From: a virus
Direction: 5' to 3' (one strand)
IMG/VR virus record: IMGVR_UViG_3300045453_000085
Location: 1 to 39,335 of that record
DNA length: 39,335 nt
This document shows positions 1 through 7,852 of the stretch, piece by piece. Made by a program: the position numbers and the translations under genes. Every line of letters begins with the position of its first letter. The stretch's first letter is position 1. A model generated the notes under the pieces. That model did no database searches. It was not told the DNA's origin and worked only from the letters and a program-made list of their open reading frames with translations.

Positions 1-375
1 TTACTCACGTTTTGCGCACTGCTCGACCTTCTCGCGGGCGATCCTTTCTGATCCCTCCTGGCCGCCGATAAGGGTCCGACGGCGCCAGGTGACGTTCGAA
101 CTGTTTTCGCCGACGGCGCGGATGTCGAAGGCGAACATGTTGATGACATAGCCTGGACCCGGCACGTTTAGGATCAGCTCAGTGCGCCGCTCCGCTGCGA
201 CCGGCAGGTCGTTGATGCCGAAGTTGTCGAGATAAGCAGCCTTCAGGCACGTCGACATCCGGTCCCAGGCAACCGGAACCGTGACGCTGAAGCGTGGCGG
301 CTCTGCCTGCAGCTCTTGAAGTGTCGGTCCACACCCGGCGACCAAGACGGCCGCGAGCAACGACGCCGGCCTCAT
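1..375 (-). CDS. Predicted lipoprotein next to the repressor
   Basis: This encodes a 124-residue protein with a lipoprotein signal peptide: a short basic start, a hydrophobic stretch, and the lipobox LVAGC with Cys15 as the lipidated residue. It is therefore expected to be membrane-anchored. The rest (about 110 residues) matches no family I recognise. The ATG at 375 is preferred because it overlaps the repressor stop by 4 bases (ATGA), so the two genes are probably translated together from the lysogenic transcript. Another ATG lies six codons upstream. A lipoprotein expressed with the repressor in a lysogen would fit a superinfection-exclusion or surface-altering role, but that is inference from position only. 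Confidence 0.7.
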   Translation of the reverse strand: MRPASLLAAVLVAGCGPTLQELQAEPPRFSVTVPVAWDRMSTCLKAAYLDNFGINDLPVAAERRTELILNVPGPGYVINMFAFDIRAVGENSSNVTWRRRTLIGGQEGSERIAREKVEQCAKRE

Positions 376-1115
376 ATCAAGCCTCCGGACCACACAACCT
401 TGCCGATGACCCGAAGATCGTCGGCTTCGTCGCGCGGGAATGTGATCGGCTCATAGGACGGGTTGTCGCTCTTCACCAGCAGCGAACCGTCAAGCCTGAG
501 CTCGACACGCTTCACTACTGCCTCATCGCCCGCCAGCATGACGTAGATCGCTGAACCGCGCACGCGATCCTCCGACAGATCGACGAGCATCACGTCGCCG
601 TCCGAGATCGTGGGGGTCATCGAGTCGCCGTAGGCCTCGATCACCGCCAGGTTGTCAGGATTGCGCCTCAGCTTCCGGCGAATCCACTCTTGCCGGAACG
701 CAAGGAAGCCGTCGAATTCTTCGCTCAGAACGGGCTGCCCGGCGCCAGCGCCGGCCCTCACGTTGTAGCGGGGGATGAAGACGTACTCGGCATTGAGCGC
801 AGGATCTCGCTCCCCTGCGAACATTGCGCCACGGCCGGTCGCGACCCAGTCGAGGCGCACGCCCTTCTCAAGTGCCATCTTCGCGACGTCGCCGAAGAAT
901 GGCATGCGGCCTTTGCGCCAGTTGTAGAGCGTCTCTGGAGCTCGGCCTATCGACGCCGCCGCGTCTTTCTGGGTCTCGTACATGTCCACGAGCTGCCCGA
1001 GGCGCTCGCCCAACCCTGGAAGGTTGGTTCCCACGCGCCGTTCGTCTCTCTCCGCCGCCGCCACGAGTGCCGGCAGACCGCGCTTCTTTTGAGCTTTAGC
1101 CATGGATTCGCGCAT
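372..1115 (-). CDS. Phage repressor, HTH plus S24 (LexA-like) peptidase domain
   Basis: This is the likely lysogeny repressor, functionally equivalent to Mu c or lambda CI. Residues about 35-95 look like a helix-turn-helix domain (QKDAAASIGRAPETLYNW). The C-terminal half is a LexA/CI-type S24 domain with the nucleophile in GDSM (Ser165) and the general-base lysine in VVKRVE (Lys202). Ala-Gly dipeptides around residues 121-126 could be the self-cleavage site. That architecture implies induction by RecA/DNA damage, whereas the Mu repressor itself lacks S24. It is divergent to the early operon across an AT-rich 91-bp region. A second Met at 1103 is an alternative start, and neither start has a clear Shine-Dalgarno sequence. 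Confidence 0.9.
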   Translation of the reverse strand: MRESMAKAQKKRGLPALVAAAERDERRVGTNLPGLGERLGQLVDMYETQKDAAASIGRAPETLYNWRKGRMPFFGDVAKMALEKGVRLDWVATGRGAMFAGERDPALNAEYVFIPRYNVRAGAGAGQPVLSEEFDGFLAFRQEWIRRKLRRNPDNLAVIEAYGDSMTPTISDGDVMLVDLSEDRVRGSAIYVMLAGDEAVVKRVELRLDGSLLVKSDNPSYEPITFPRDEADDLRVIGKVVWSGGLI

Positions 1116-1206
1116 GAAATCCGCGCAGCTTGCACATGACGGCGATTTATGTTTCTAATTATGAAACGAAAACGACGTATGTAATCAAACGCGGACATCA
1201 CCTCCC
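1116..1206. promoter_or_regulatory. Divergent operator/promoter region between repressor and Ner-like gene
   Basis: This 91-bp spacer is strikingly AT-rich for the window. It contains the dyad GTTTC-TAATTAT-GAAAC at 1151-1167, whose centre is itself near-palindromic, a plausible operator. A TATGTAAT stretch at 1178-1185 could serve as a -10 element for the rightward early promoter. By position it should hold both the repressor promoter and the early promoter, as in Mu. Exact promoter elements are inferred. Confidence 0.6.
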
Positions 1207-1512
1207 TTGCCCGAGAAAAAGAACAAGCATCCGGAAGACCTGAAAGCGGCGATCCGCAAGAGCGGCACGACCCTAACCGGTCTCTCCGTCGAGCTGGGCT
1301 ATTCGGCTCCTGCCGTCGGCATGGCCCTTGGCCGCCGGTGGCACGAGGTCCGCGTCGGAATCGCGAGACGCCTCGGGGTTTCGCTCTACTCGCTATGGCC
1401 CGAAGACTACTTCGCCGACGACACGCCGCGAGCCCATCGCCCGCGCCAGAAAGCTAGCCGGAATCACCGGAACCGTCGCCGTCAAAAGGCGCCTGAAGGA
1501 TTGGTAGCATGA
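1207..1512 (+). CDS. ner: Ner-like DNA-binding regulator
   Basis: This 101-residue protein resembles the Ner/Nlp family of winged or lambda-repressor-like regulators. It has a helix-turn-helix around residues 14-50 (TLTGLSVELGYSAPAVG), then LGVSLYSLWPEDYF, matching the Ner pattern of an LG..P..IWP.RY tail. The C terminus is a basic, probably disordered extension. In Mu, Ner damps both the repressor and early promoters after infection. It starts at a TTG (1207) directly downstream of the divergent operator region and overlaps the ParB-like gene by ATGA. The TTG start is the only reasonable one in frame. Confidence 0.8.
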   Translation: MPEKKNKHPEDLKAAIRKSGTTLTGLSVELGYSAPAVGMALGRRWHEVRVGIARRLGVSLYSLWPEDYFADDTPRAHRPRQKASRNHRNRRRQKAPEGLVA

Positions 1513-2354
1513 GCCGGGCGCTAGACATCGCCGACATCGTCGTGCCCGACGATCGGCTGCGCCCGCTCGACCAGGCCCACGTCGACATGCTCGTGAAGAG
1601 CATCAAGCGCCAGCAGAAGGCTGGTTTGCCGCCCCTGATCGCGCCGATCGAGGTAAGCCGCTCGGGCGACAAGTACCTTCTGACCGACGGTTGGCACCGA
1701 CTGGCGGCAATTCAGCAGGTCGGCCTTGCGAAGATCGAAGCGGAGATTGTCGACGCCGCTGTCGACGAGAGGCGCCTCCGCGAGATCGAGGCGAATTACA
1801 GCCGGCACGATCTCAACCCGCTCGATCGAGCCTTCTTCACGCATGAGCTCTGCCGGCTTGTCGGCGGTCTTAGTTCGCCAAAAACTAAGTCCAATGACCT
1901 GAAAAACCTTGCAGATCAAAGCAGTACGATCATCGGACTCCCACCCGAGGTCGCCCAGCGCGTCGGGCTCAGCCGGAGCATGATCTACGACGATCTGAAG
2001 ATCGCGCGCCAACTGAAGCCGGTCCGACGTGCTCTAGCCACTCTGTCTGCGCCACTGGAGCGGAAGCACCTCCTTGCGCTGGCAAAAAAGGGGCCCGGCA
2101 AGGAGCGCGACGGCATCATCGACAAGCTGAAGGCGGGCAAGACCTACGCTGAGGCAACGGCGACGAAAGCCAGTGCGGCCATCAAGAAGGGCAAGGGCGG
2201 CGCACTCGCGGCGGCGTGGAAAAAGGCCAGTGCCGCCGAGCAAGACGCATTCCTTCACGGGGCGATCAAGAGCCTCACCGAGAAGCGCCGAAACGACCTG
2301 TGCGAGTGGATCGTGAAAAGCGGGCTCATGACGAAATTGCCGAGGCGCCAATGA
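1509..2354 (+). CDS. ParB/RepB/Spo0J-type N-terminal domain protein
   Basis: This is a 281-residue protein. Residues about 5-105 form a ParB/Srx-like nucleotide-binding domain: PLIAPIEVSRSG, then DGWHRLAAIQQVG in the place of the ParB DGxHR motif, then EIEANYSRHDLNPLDRA resembling the ENxxRxdLsPiE motif. A helix-turn-helix follows near residues 145-170 (VAQRVGLSRSMIYDDL). The C-terminal third is lysine/alanine-rich. ParB proteins are CTPases that bind parS sites, and phage relatives act as regulators or nucleases. It is the second gene of the early operon, ahead of the transposase, coupled by ATGA on both sides. No ParA partner is seen, so classical partition is unlikely. Confidence 0.8.
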   Translation: MSRALDIADIVVPDDRLRPLDQAHVDMLVKSIKRQQKAGLPPLIAPIEVSRSGDKYLLTDGWHRLAAIQQVGLAKIEAEIVDAAVDERRLREIEANYSRHDLNPLDRAFFTHELCRLVGGLSSPKTKSNDLKNLADQSSTIIGLPPEVAQRVGLSRSMIYDDLKIARQLKPVRRALATLSAPLERKHLLALAKKGPGKERDGIIDKLKAGKTYAEATATKASAAIKKGKGGALAAAWKKASAAEQDAFLHGAIKSLTEKRRNDLCEWIVKSGLMTKLPRRQ

Positions 2355-2614
2355 ACGATCTCCCGCCCCGTTCGGCTGCTGCTCAAGCGCTACACGACGC
2401 TTTGACCAAGATCTACGAGTCCGGCGCTGCTCTTCTCGGCCACGACGATGATTTGCTCCGGAAAAACTGCGCCATGGCCTGGACAATTTTGGGCTTGGAG
2501 AAACTCGAGCCCAAAGAGCGGCATGGGGTTCTCCAGCTCGCGATTCTGCAATCAACGCCCGAGGACAGAGCGGCCTTCATCAGGTGGATGGTGGCAGAGG
2601 GCTTCATTCGATGA
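2351..2614 (+). CDS. Small early-operon protein, unknown
   Basis: This encodes 87 residues starting at the ATG that overlaps the ParB-like stop (ATGA). It is predicted to be mostly helical and acidic/amphipathic, with no membrane segment and no motif I recognise. A longer in-frame reading back to 2216 would lie inside the ParB-like gene and is rejected. Coupling on both sides places it firmly in the early operon. Function unknown. Confidence 0.6.
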   Translation: MNDLPPRSAAAQALHDALTKIYESGAALLGHDDDLLRKNCAMAWTILGLEKLEPKERHGVLQLAILQSTPEDRAAFIRWMVAEGFIR

Positions 2615-2718
2615 CCATGCGCGCGCTCCCGACGCCCCCTCGTCCTGGTCGTAGCGCGCCGCCGGCAGCGGCGGGTGGAAGCGCCGCTGCCGGCACCCCA
2701 CGCCGGAGGCGCCGGTGA
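2611..2718 (+). CDS. Possible 35-residue translationally coupled peptide
   Basis: A short frame fills the apparent 100-base gap between two early genes. It starts at an ATG overlapping the upstream stop (ATGA) and ends in a TGA overlapping the next gene's GTG (GTGA). The product is proline-, alanine- and arginine-rich with a highly basic C terminus. The double overlap copies the operon's pattern and argues for translation. The low-complexity composition argues that it may only be a coupling bridge. Confidence 0.35.
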   Translation: MTMRALPTPPRPGRSAPPAAAGGSAAAGTPRRRRR

Positions 2719-3176
2719 GCCGCCGCATCCGCGATCCCCACACCAGGGACCTGCTGAGCTGGAGGCCGCCCGAGCCGGTCGTGCGCTTCTCGCCGGACCA
2801 GGTGCGCGCCGCCACCTTCGACCAGGCTCTCTGCAAGGCGATGAAGGTCGCGCTGGCCGAGTGCGGCCTGTCGCGCGAGATCGTGGCCGAGCGCATGTCT
2901 GCCTACCTGGGCGAGCGCGTCAGCGTCTCGATGCTCAACGCCTACGTGAGCCCGGCCCGCGGCACGCACCAGATCAGCACCGTGCGCTTCATGGCGCTGG
3001 TGCACGTCACCAAGGATCGCCGCCTCCTCGAGCTGCTCGCCGATCCGTTCGGCTGGGCGGTCGTCGACGAGCGATATGCCGACGCTATCGCCGAGGTCGA
3101 GCTCGCCGAGAAGCGCGAGGAGATCGAGCGGCAACTGCAGCTCACACGGATGAAGCGACGGGCGGGGGCACGTTGA
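2715..3176 (+). CDS. Predicted HTH DNA-binding protein upstream of transposase
   Basis: This is a 153-residue, GTG-initiated protein. The middle (about residues 40-85) reads as a helix-turn-helix: MKVALAECGLSREIVAERM, followed by SVSMLNAYVSPARG. Its C terminus is a charged helix ending in basic residues. Similar small HTH proteins precede the transposase in several Mu-like phages, possibly regulating it, but I cannot name the family. It overlaps the transposase start by one base (TGATG), implying coupled expression. Confidence 0.6.
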   Translation: MSRRIRDPHTRDLLSWRPPEPVVRFSPDQVRAATFDQALCKAMKVALAECGLSREIVAERMSAYLGERVSVSMLNAYVSPARGTHQISTVRFMALVHVTKDRRLLELLADPFGWAVVDERYADAIAEVELAEKREEIERQLQLTRMKRRAGAR

Positions 3177-5188
3177 TGTCGAAGTGGTTCACGCTTCGCG
3201 AGCTCGCCTCGCTTGCCCTGCCCGGCCTGCCGAACACGGAGCGCGGCATGCAGCTCCGGGCCCGCCGCGAAGGTTGGGCCGACCCTGCGCGCCAGTGGCC
3301 GCTCGACGAGCGCGGCACCTGGCGCCGGCGTCGCGGTCGCGGCGGCGGGATCGAGTTCAGCCCGGCCGTGCTGCCGCCGGAGGCGCGTCTTCGCCTCGAG
3401 ATGGCGCCGGCGATCGCCGCCATCACGGGAGGGCAAGCAGTCGGCTCGGCTCATGAGCCTGCGGTCGGTGCGGAACCTGTCGGCATCGACCCGCCCTCTC
3501 CCGAGCGCGCCGAGCTGTGGCGCCAGTTCGAGCGGCAGCCGCAGCACCGGAAGGACGAGGCGAAGAAGCGCATGGAGCTGCTGCTGGCCGTCGAGCGCCT
3601 GGCCGATCACGGCACGGCGCGCTGCACGGCCTTCACGATGGTGGCGGCCGAGTCGGGTGTCGCCGAGCGCACGCTCCGCCTGTGGCGCAACAAGGTCGAC
3701 GGCGTGGAGCGCAGCGACTGGACCGTTTACCTGGTGCCGCGCCACGTCGGCAGCCGCGGGCGCGAGAAGCCGATCGACGGCGATGCCTGGGACTTCATCC
3801 GTACCGATTACCTTCGCGTCGAGCAGCCTCCTTTCGAGAGCTGCTGGCGCCGTCTCGAGCGCGTCGCGACCGAGAAGGGCTGGACGCTGCCGTCGAAGAA
3901 GACCATGGAGCGCCGCCTGCAGGCGCTGCCGCTCAGCGTCCGGATCGCCGGGCGCCAGGGCATGGAGGCGCTGAAGCGCCTCTACCCGGCGCAGCAGCGC
4001 GACCGCTCGATCTTCCATGCGCTCGAGGCGGTCAATGCCGACGGCCATAAGTGGGACGTCATGGTGCGCTGGCCGGACGGCACGATCGGCCGACCCCTGA
4101 TGGTCGCGTTCCAGGATCTGTTCAGCGGCAAGGTGCTGAGCTGGCGCATCGACCGCACCGAGAACAACGAGACGGTGAGGCTGGCGCTCGGCGATCTCGT
4201 CTCGACCTACGGCGTGCCCGACAAGGTGTGGCTCGACAACGGCCGCGGCTTCGCCTCGAAGATGCTGACCGGCGGGACGCCGACCCGCTTCCGGTTCAAG
4301 GTCCGCGAGGAGGACCCGGCGGGCATCCTGACGACGCTCGGCATCGAGGTTCACTGGACGACGCCGTACTCGGGGCAGAGCAAGCCGATCGAGCGCGCCT
4401 TCCGCGATTTTTGCAGCGACATCGCCAAGGACCCGCGCTTCGCCGGCGCCTGGACCGGCAACACGCCGATGGCGAAGCCCGAGAACTACGGCTCGACGGC
4501 GGTGCCGATCGACAGGTTCGTCGCCGTGGTCGCCGAGGGCATCACTCTGCACAACGCCCGCGCCGGCCGTCGCACGGACGTCTGCAACGGCCGCTCCTTC
4601 GACGAAGCCTTCCACGAGTCCTACCGCGCTGCGCCGATCCGCCGGGCCACCGAGGAGCAGCGCCGTCTGTGGCTGCTCGCCGCCGAGGGCGTGCGCTCGC
4701 GTCGCGACGGCTCGATCGAGCTCCTGGGCAACCGCTATTGGTCCGAGCAGCTCGTCGACCACGCCCAGCAGAAGCTGATCGTGCGGTTCGACCCACAGCT
4801 CCTGCACGGCGAGATCCACGCCTACCGGCTGGATGGCTCGTTCATCGCCAGCGCCCCGGTCATCGAGGCCGTGGGCTTCGCCGACGTCGAGAAGGCCCGC
4901 CTGCACGCCCACAAGCGCAGCGCCTGGCTGCGCGCACAGCGCGAGATGCTGGAGGCCGAGCGCGTCATCGGAATCGACCAGGTCGCCGCGCTGCTGCCTC
5001 GCGTCGACGACGCGCCGGTGCCCGAGCCCACCGTTCTGCGCCCGATGTTCGGTGCCGGCGGGACCGCGTTGGCCATGCAGCCGACAGCCTTCGAACAGAA
5101 CGATCCGGAACAACGCGGCCAGACCGGCATCAGGAACTTCCTGAAGCTGGTGCGCGCCGAACAGGAAAACGGCGCCGACGAGATCTAG
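3176..5188 (+). CDS. MuA-like DDE transposase
   Basis: This 670-residue protein is close to MuA's 663. The N terminus (WFTLRELASLALPGLPNT) matches the Mu DNA-binding winged-helix domain that recognises the enhancer. The catalytic RNase H-like core has Asp289 (NADGHKWD), Asp354 (WLDNGRG) and Glu406 (KPIERAFRD). The 65- and 52-residue spacings resemble those of MuA D269/D336/E392. The segment after the core fits the MuA beta-barrel and C-terminal ATPase-contact region. It cuts and joins phage ends for integration and replicative transposition, working with the downstream MuB-like ATPase. The ATG at 3176 is chosen because it overlaps the upstream stop and gives the expected N terminus. Confidence 0.96.
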   Translation: MSKWFTLRELASLALPGLPNTERGMQLRARREGWADPARQWPLDERGTWRRRRGRGGGIEFSPAVLPPEARLRLEMAPAIAAITGGQAVGSAHEPAVGAEPVGIDPPSPERAELWRQFERQPQHRKDEAKKRMELLLAVERLADHGTARCTAFTMVAAESGVAERTLRLWRNKVDGVERSDWTVYLVPRHVGSRGREKPIDGDAWDFIRTDYLRVEQPPFESCWRRLERVATEKGWTLPSKKTMERRLQALPLSVRIAGRQGMEALKRLYPAQQRDRSIFHALEAVNADGHKWDVMVRWPDGTIGRPLMVAFQDLFSGKVLSWRIDRTENNETVRLALGDLVSTYGVPDKVWLDNGRGFASKMLTGGTPTRFRFKVREEDPAGILTTLGIEVHWTTPYSGQSKPIERAFRDFCSDIAKDPRFAGAWTGNTPMAKPENYGSTAVPIDRFVAVVAEGITLHNARAGRRTDVCNGRSFDEAFHESYRAAPIRRATEEQRRLWLLAAEGVRSRRDGSIELLGNRYWSEQLVDHAQQKLIVRFDPQLLHGEIHAYRLDGSFIASAPVIEAVGFADVEKARLHAHKRSAWLRAQREMLEAERVIGIDQVAALLPRVDDAPVPEPTVLRPMFGAGGTALAMQPTAFEQNDPEQRGQTGIRNFLKLVRAEQENGADEI

Positions 5189-5201
5189 TCGTCGGCGCCG
5201 T
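5169..5201 (+). terminator. 13-bp perfect inverted repeat at the transposase stop codon
   Basis: The arms ACGGCGCCGACGA (5169-5181) and its exact complement (5189-5201) enclose a 7-base loop that contains the TAG stop of the transposase. No U-tract follows, so it is not a canonical intrinsic terminator. A hairpin here could reduce read-through into the MuB-like gene, protect the transposase message, or be a DNA site. Role inferred. Confidence 0.5.
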
Positions 5202-5247
5202 AACGACGGGCCTCAAGCCCACCGCAGCACTGGAGGAGTTAGCATAC

Positions 5248-6216
5248 ATGAACGACGCACATAACGAAACGACGCTGGACGATGCCGCGATCGCGCGCAT
5301 CCGCAGCGACGCCAACAGCGTCATCGGCGGCGAGAAGATGACCCAGCGAGCCGCGGCCGATGAGGCGAACATCCCGGCCGGCACCTTCAACGCCTTCATC
5401 AACGGCAGCTACGCCGGCGACAATGCCCGCGTCGCGGCCGAGGTCGCGAAGTGGCTGGAAGCGCGGCGCAACCGGAAGAGCATCAAGGCCATCGTCCCGA
5501 TCGCTCCCGCCTTCCTGCAGACCAAGACGGCCCAGCAGATCGTCGAGCTGCTGACCTGGGCGCAAACGCTCTCGGACTTCGGCGTCATCGTCGGCTCCCC
5601 GGGCACCGGCAAGACCTGCGCGCTCGAGTACTACCGTGCGGCCAATCCCGCGGTGTTCGTGGCCACCATGGAGCCGGCGAAATCGAGCGTGCACCATCTG
5701 CTGTCCGAGCTGGCCAGCACGGTGAAGGCCTCCGAGCGTAGCGCCGTGGCGATCGCCGATGCCGTCGTGCGCCGCCTCAAGGACCGCCAGGCGCTGCTGA
5801 TCGTCGACGAGGCCCAGCACCTGCAGAGTGCCGCGATCGACCAGCTCCGCACCGTGCACGACAAGGCGCGCTGCGGCGTCGTCCTGGTGGGGAACGAGAG
5901 CATCGTCGCCAAGCTGGGCGATCCCGAGCGCACGCCGCAGCTCGCCCAGCTCTATAGTCGCATCGGCCTGCGGCTGAATCTGGCGCGCGCCGCCAATGCG
6001 GACGTCGACGCGCTGCTCAAGGCCTGGTCCGTCGAGGACAAGGAAGAGCGGCAGTTCATGAAGCTCGTCGCCTCCAAGCCCGGTGCGCTGCGCGCCCTCA
6101 CGAAGACGATGATCGCGGCGACGGCGATGGCCGCCGGCAACAAGGAGCCGCGCACGATCGCCCACATGCGCGATGCCTGGAGCCGCGTCGGCGCCGGGCC
6201 GATCGGCAACAGTTGA
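5248..6216 (+). CDS. MuB-like AAA+ ATPase, transposition target selector
   Basis: This 322-residue protein is close to MuB's 312. The N-terminal ~70 residues form a helix-turn-helix (MTQRAAADEANIPAGTFNAF), as in MuB. The ATPase core has Walker A GSPGTGKT (116-123) and Walker B LLIVDEAQ (Asp187, Glu188). The C-terminal part after about residue 250 fits the MuB helical DNA-binding domain. MuB forms ATP-dependent filaments on target DNA, delivers the target to the transpososome and gives target immunity. The ATG at 5248 follows a GGAGGAG Shine-Dalgarno at 5232. Unlike most genes of this operon it is separated from its upstream neighbour, by 59 bases that follow a strong hairpin. Confidence 0.94.
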   Translation: MNDAHNETTLDDAAIARIRSDANSVIGGEKMTQRAAADEANIPAGTFNAFINGSYAGDNARVAAEVAKWLEARRNRKSIKAIVPIAPAFLQTKTAQQIVELLTWAQTLSDFGVIVGSPGTGKTCALEYYRAANPAVFVATMEPAKSSVHHLLSELASTVKASERSAVAIADAVVRRLKDRQALLIVDEAQHLQSAAIDQLRTVHDKARCGVVLVGNESIVAKLGDPERTPQLAQLYSRIGLRLNLARAANADVDALLKAWSVEDKEERQFMKLVASKPGALRALTKTMIAATAMAAGNKEPRTIAHMRDAWSRVGAGPIGNS

Positions 6217-6224
6217 GGACGGCC

Positions 6225-6542
6225 ATGGACGAGCGCCTCAGCGATATGGTCGACGCCGCGCTGCGCTGGCACTCCCAGCGCGAGCGGCCCACGGCCAAGG
6301 ACATCGAGCGTTGCTGGCCGGCGCTCGCCGAGCTCCTGCAGGAGGTCGGCATCTTCGCCCGCGACATGGAGCGCACCGAGGAGCTCCACGCCGACGAGCC
6401 GGCACGCCAGGCGATCGAGCGTGCGCAGGCCGGTGTCCGCCTTTATGGCCGCCTGGTCGATCCGCCGCACGGTGACAACGTCGTGCAGATCAACAAGCCC
6501 GGCATCGCGCGCTTCGCGATGCTGGAGACGAGGCGTTCGTGA
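6225..6542 (+). CDS. Small early-operon protein, unknown
   Basis: This encodes 105 residues of predicted helical, charged protein with no membrane segment and no motif I recognise. The ATG at 6225 follows a GAGGA ribosome site overlapping the end of the MuB-like gene. A TTG at 6213 is possible but weaker. The end overlaps the next gene by GTGA. Its place between the MuB-like and DnaA-like genes suggests a role in replication or its control. Function unknown. Confidence 0.6.
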   Translation: MDERLSDMVDAALRWHSQRERPTAKDIERCWPALAELLQEVGIFARDMERTEELHADEPARQAIERAQAGVRLYGRLVDPPHGDNVVQINKPGIARFAMLETRRS

Positions 6543-7099
6543 CGCGTGCCGGTCCTCCCATCTCGCCGGCGGCCATGGCTTCCAAGGCCGCCTTGGTGGC
6601 GCAGATCATTGACGTGGTCGCCGAGCACTACGGCGTGACCGCGACCCAGATCCGCGGCCGGCGGCAGAACGCCGTCGATATCTGGGCGCGCCACGTCACC
6701 CTGTCGCTTGCCGTCGAATTCACGACCGAGGCGAACTCGACGATCGGCCGACTCTTCGAGGTCGATCCGACCACGGTCCGGCATGCGCGGCTCCGTGTAG
6801 CCGAGCAGATCGCCAGCAATCCGAAAGTGGCGTCGGACCTGGCCACGCTCCGCTCAAGGATCGAAGCGGTCGCACCGCAGACGAAGAACAGGCACGAGAC
6901 CGCCCTCGAACGCTATCAGCGCGGCATTCGCGAGGTCGGCGCCGAGAACCTCACCGATCCCGAGCGCCAGCTCGACCTCATGCTTCGCGACCTCCGGCGC
7001 CGTCTCCTGGCGGCACTACGGCTCGATCCGGTCGCGGTCCTTGCCGCGCTGAAGGGTGTCGCGATCGATCTCAGTTCCAAGGAGGACCCCCATGGCTGA
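6539..7099 (+). CDS. Protein with DnaA domain IV-like HTH
   Basis: This is a 186-residue, GTG-started protein. Residues about 20-95 resemble the C-terminal DNA-binding domain of DnaA. A helix leads into VVAEHYGVTATQIRGRRQN, an arginine-containing region (ARHVTLSLAVEFTT), and then STIGRLFEVDPTTVRHARLRV in place of DnaA's IG..FGgRDHtTV..A motif. The ATPase domain is absent. Stand-alone DnaA-IV proteins occur in Mu-like early operons, where they may bind DnaA boxes or regulate. The remainder is helical. Overlap on both sides ties it to the operon. Confidence 0.7.
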   Translation: MTRAGPPISPAAMASKAALVAQIIDVVAEHYGVTATQIRGRRQNAVDIWARHVTLSLAVEFTTEANSTIGRLFEVDPTTVRHARLRVAEQIASNPKVASDLATLRSRIEAVAPQTKNRHETALERYQRGIREVGAENLTDPERQLDLMLRDLRRRLLAALRLDPVAVLAALKGVAIDLSSKEDPHG

Positions 7100-7289
7100 T
7101 GTCATGTCTCACCCGCGCGAGCGCGAACGTCTGCTCGCGGCCGTGCGCGATGTTGACCCCCGCCAGGACGCCCTGCCGTCGCGAGACTGGCGCGGCATCA
7201 GTGCCGCCGATCGGGCGGCTCCCATGACCGAGCTCGGCCGCCGGCTGCTCGGCATCCACCTCGTCAACACCACACCGAAGGACAAGTGA
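7092..7289 (+). CDS. Small early-operon protein, unknown
   Basis: This 65-residue, hydrophilic protein begins at an ATG with a strong AAGGAGG site (7078-7084) inside the preceding gene, which it overlaps by 8 bases. It overlaps Gam's GTG by GTGA. It has no recognisable domain. Its position directly before gam suggests co-translation with Gam. Confidence 0.55.
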   Translation: MADVMSHPRERERLLAAVRDVDPRQDALPSRDWRGISAADRAAPMTELGRRLLGIHLVNTTPKDK

Positions 7290-7852
7290 CCATGCCCGAC
7301 ACCATCACCCGTCAGACCGACATCGAGGTCGCGCAGATCGAGGAGCGGATGACGAGCCTTGGCGAAGCTCGCGTCACGCTTGAGACGGAGCTGCAGCGCG
7401 CGGAGGCCAAGCTCGCCACGGTGCGCGACCAGCACGCCGAGAAGCTGAAGGCCGCCGCCGCGAGGGTGCAACTGCTGGAGACCGAGCTGATTTCTCTCGT
7501 CCACCGCGTTCCCCATCTGTTCAAGAAGCCGCAGAGCCTCGAGATCAACGGCGTGCGCGCGGGCTGGCGCAAGGGCAAGGGCCGGCTGGAGCTGCCCGAC
7601 GCCGACAAGCTGATCAAGCGCATCGGCGAGGTCCTTTCCCGCGCCCAGCAGCAGTCGGTCGTAAAGGTGAAGGTTACCGTGCTGAAGGGGCAGCTCGCGC
7701 GCCTGCCGGGCGAGATCCTGAAGAAGCTCGGCGTCAACCTCACCGCGGCAGGGCAAGAGCCCTTCATCAGCTATCCGAAGTCCGATCTCGAGAAGCAGGT
7801 CGACTGGTGGCTGAAGCCGATAGCCGCGCCGGCTGCGGGTGACGACGAATGA
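7286..7852 (+). CDS. gam: Host-nuclease inhibitor Gam
   Basis: This 188-residue protein resembles Mu Gam (174 residues) and the bacterial Ku-like family. It has a long N-terminal coiled coil (about residues 10-75), then a compact domain with WRKGKGRLELPDADKLIKRI and KKLGVNLTAAGQEPFISYP, typical of the family. Gam binds double-stranded DNA ends and blocks RecBCD/AddAB-type exonucleases, protecting infecting phage DNA. The GTG at 7286 overlaps the upstream stop. The ATG two codons in (7292) is equally possible. Confidence 0.9.
   Translation: MTMPDTITRQTDIEVAQIEERMTSLGEARVTLETELQRAEAKLATVRDQHAEKLKAAAARVQLLETELISLVHRVPHLFKKPQSLEINGVRAGWRKGKGRLELPDADKLIKRIGEVLSRAQQQSVVKVKVTVLKGQLARLPGEILKKLGVNLTAAGQEPFISYPKSDLEKQVDWWLKPIAAPAAGDDE

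Noticed and set aside
2942-5113. Long minus-strand frame opposite the transposase
   Set aside because: It is a shadow of the transposase gene; the catalytic residues and neighbours are on the plus strand.
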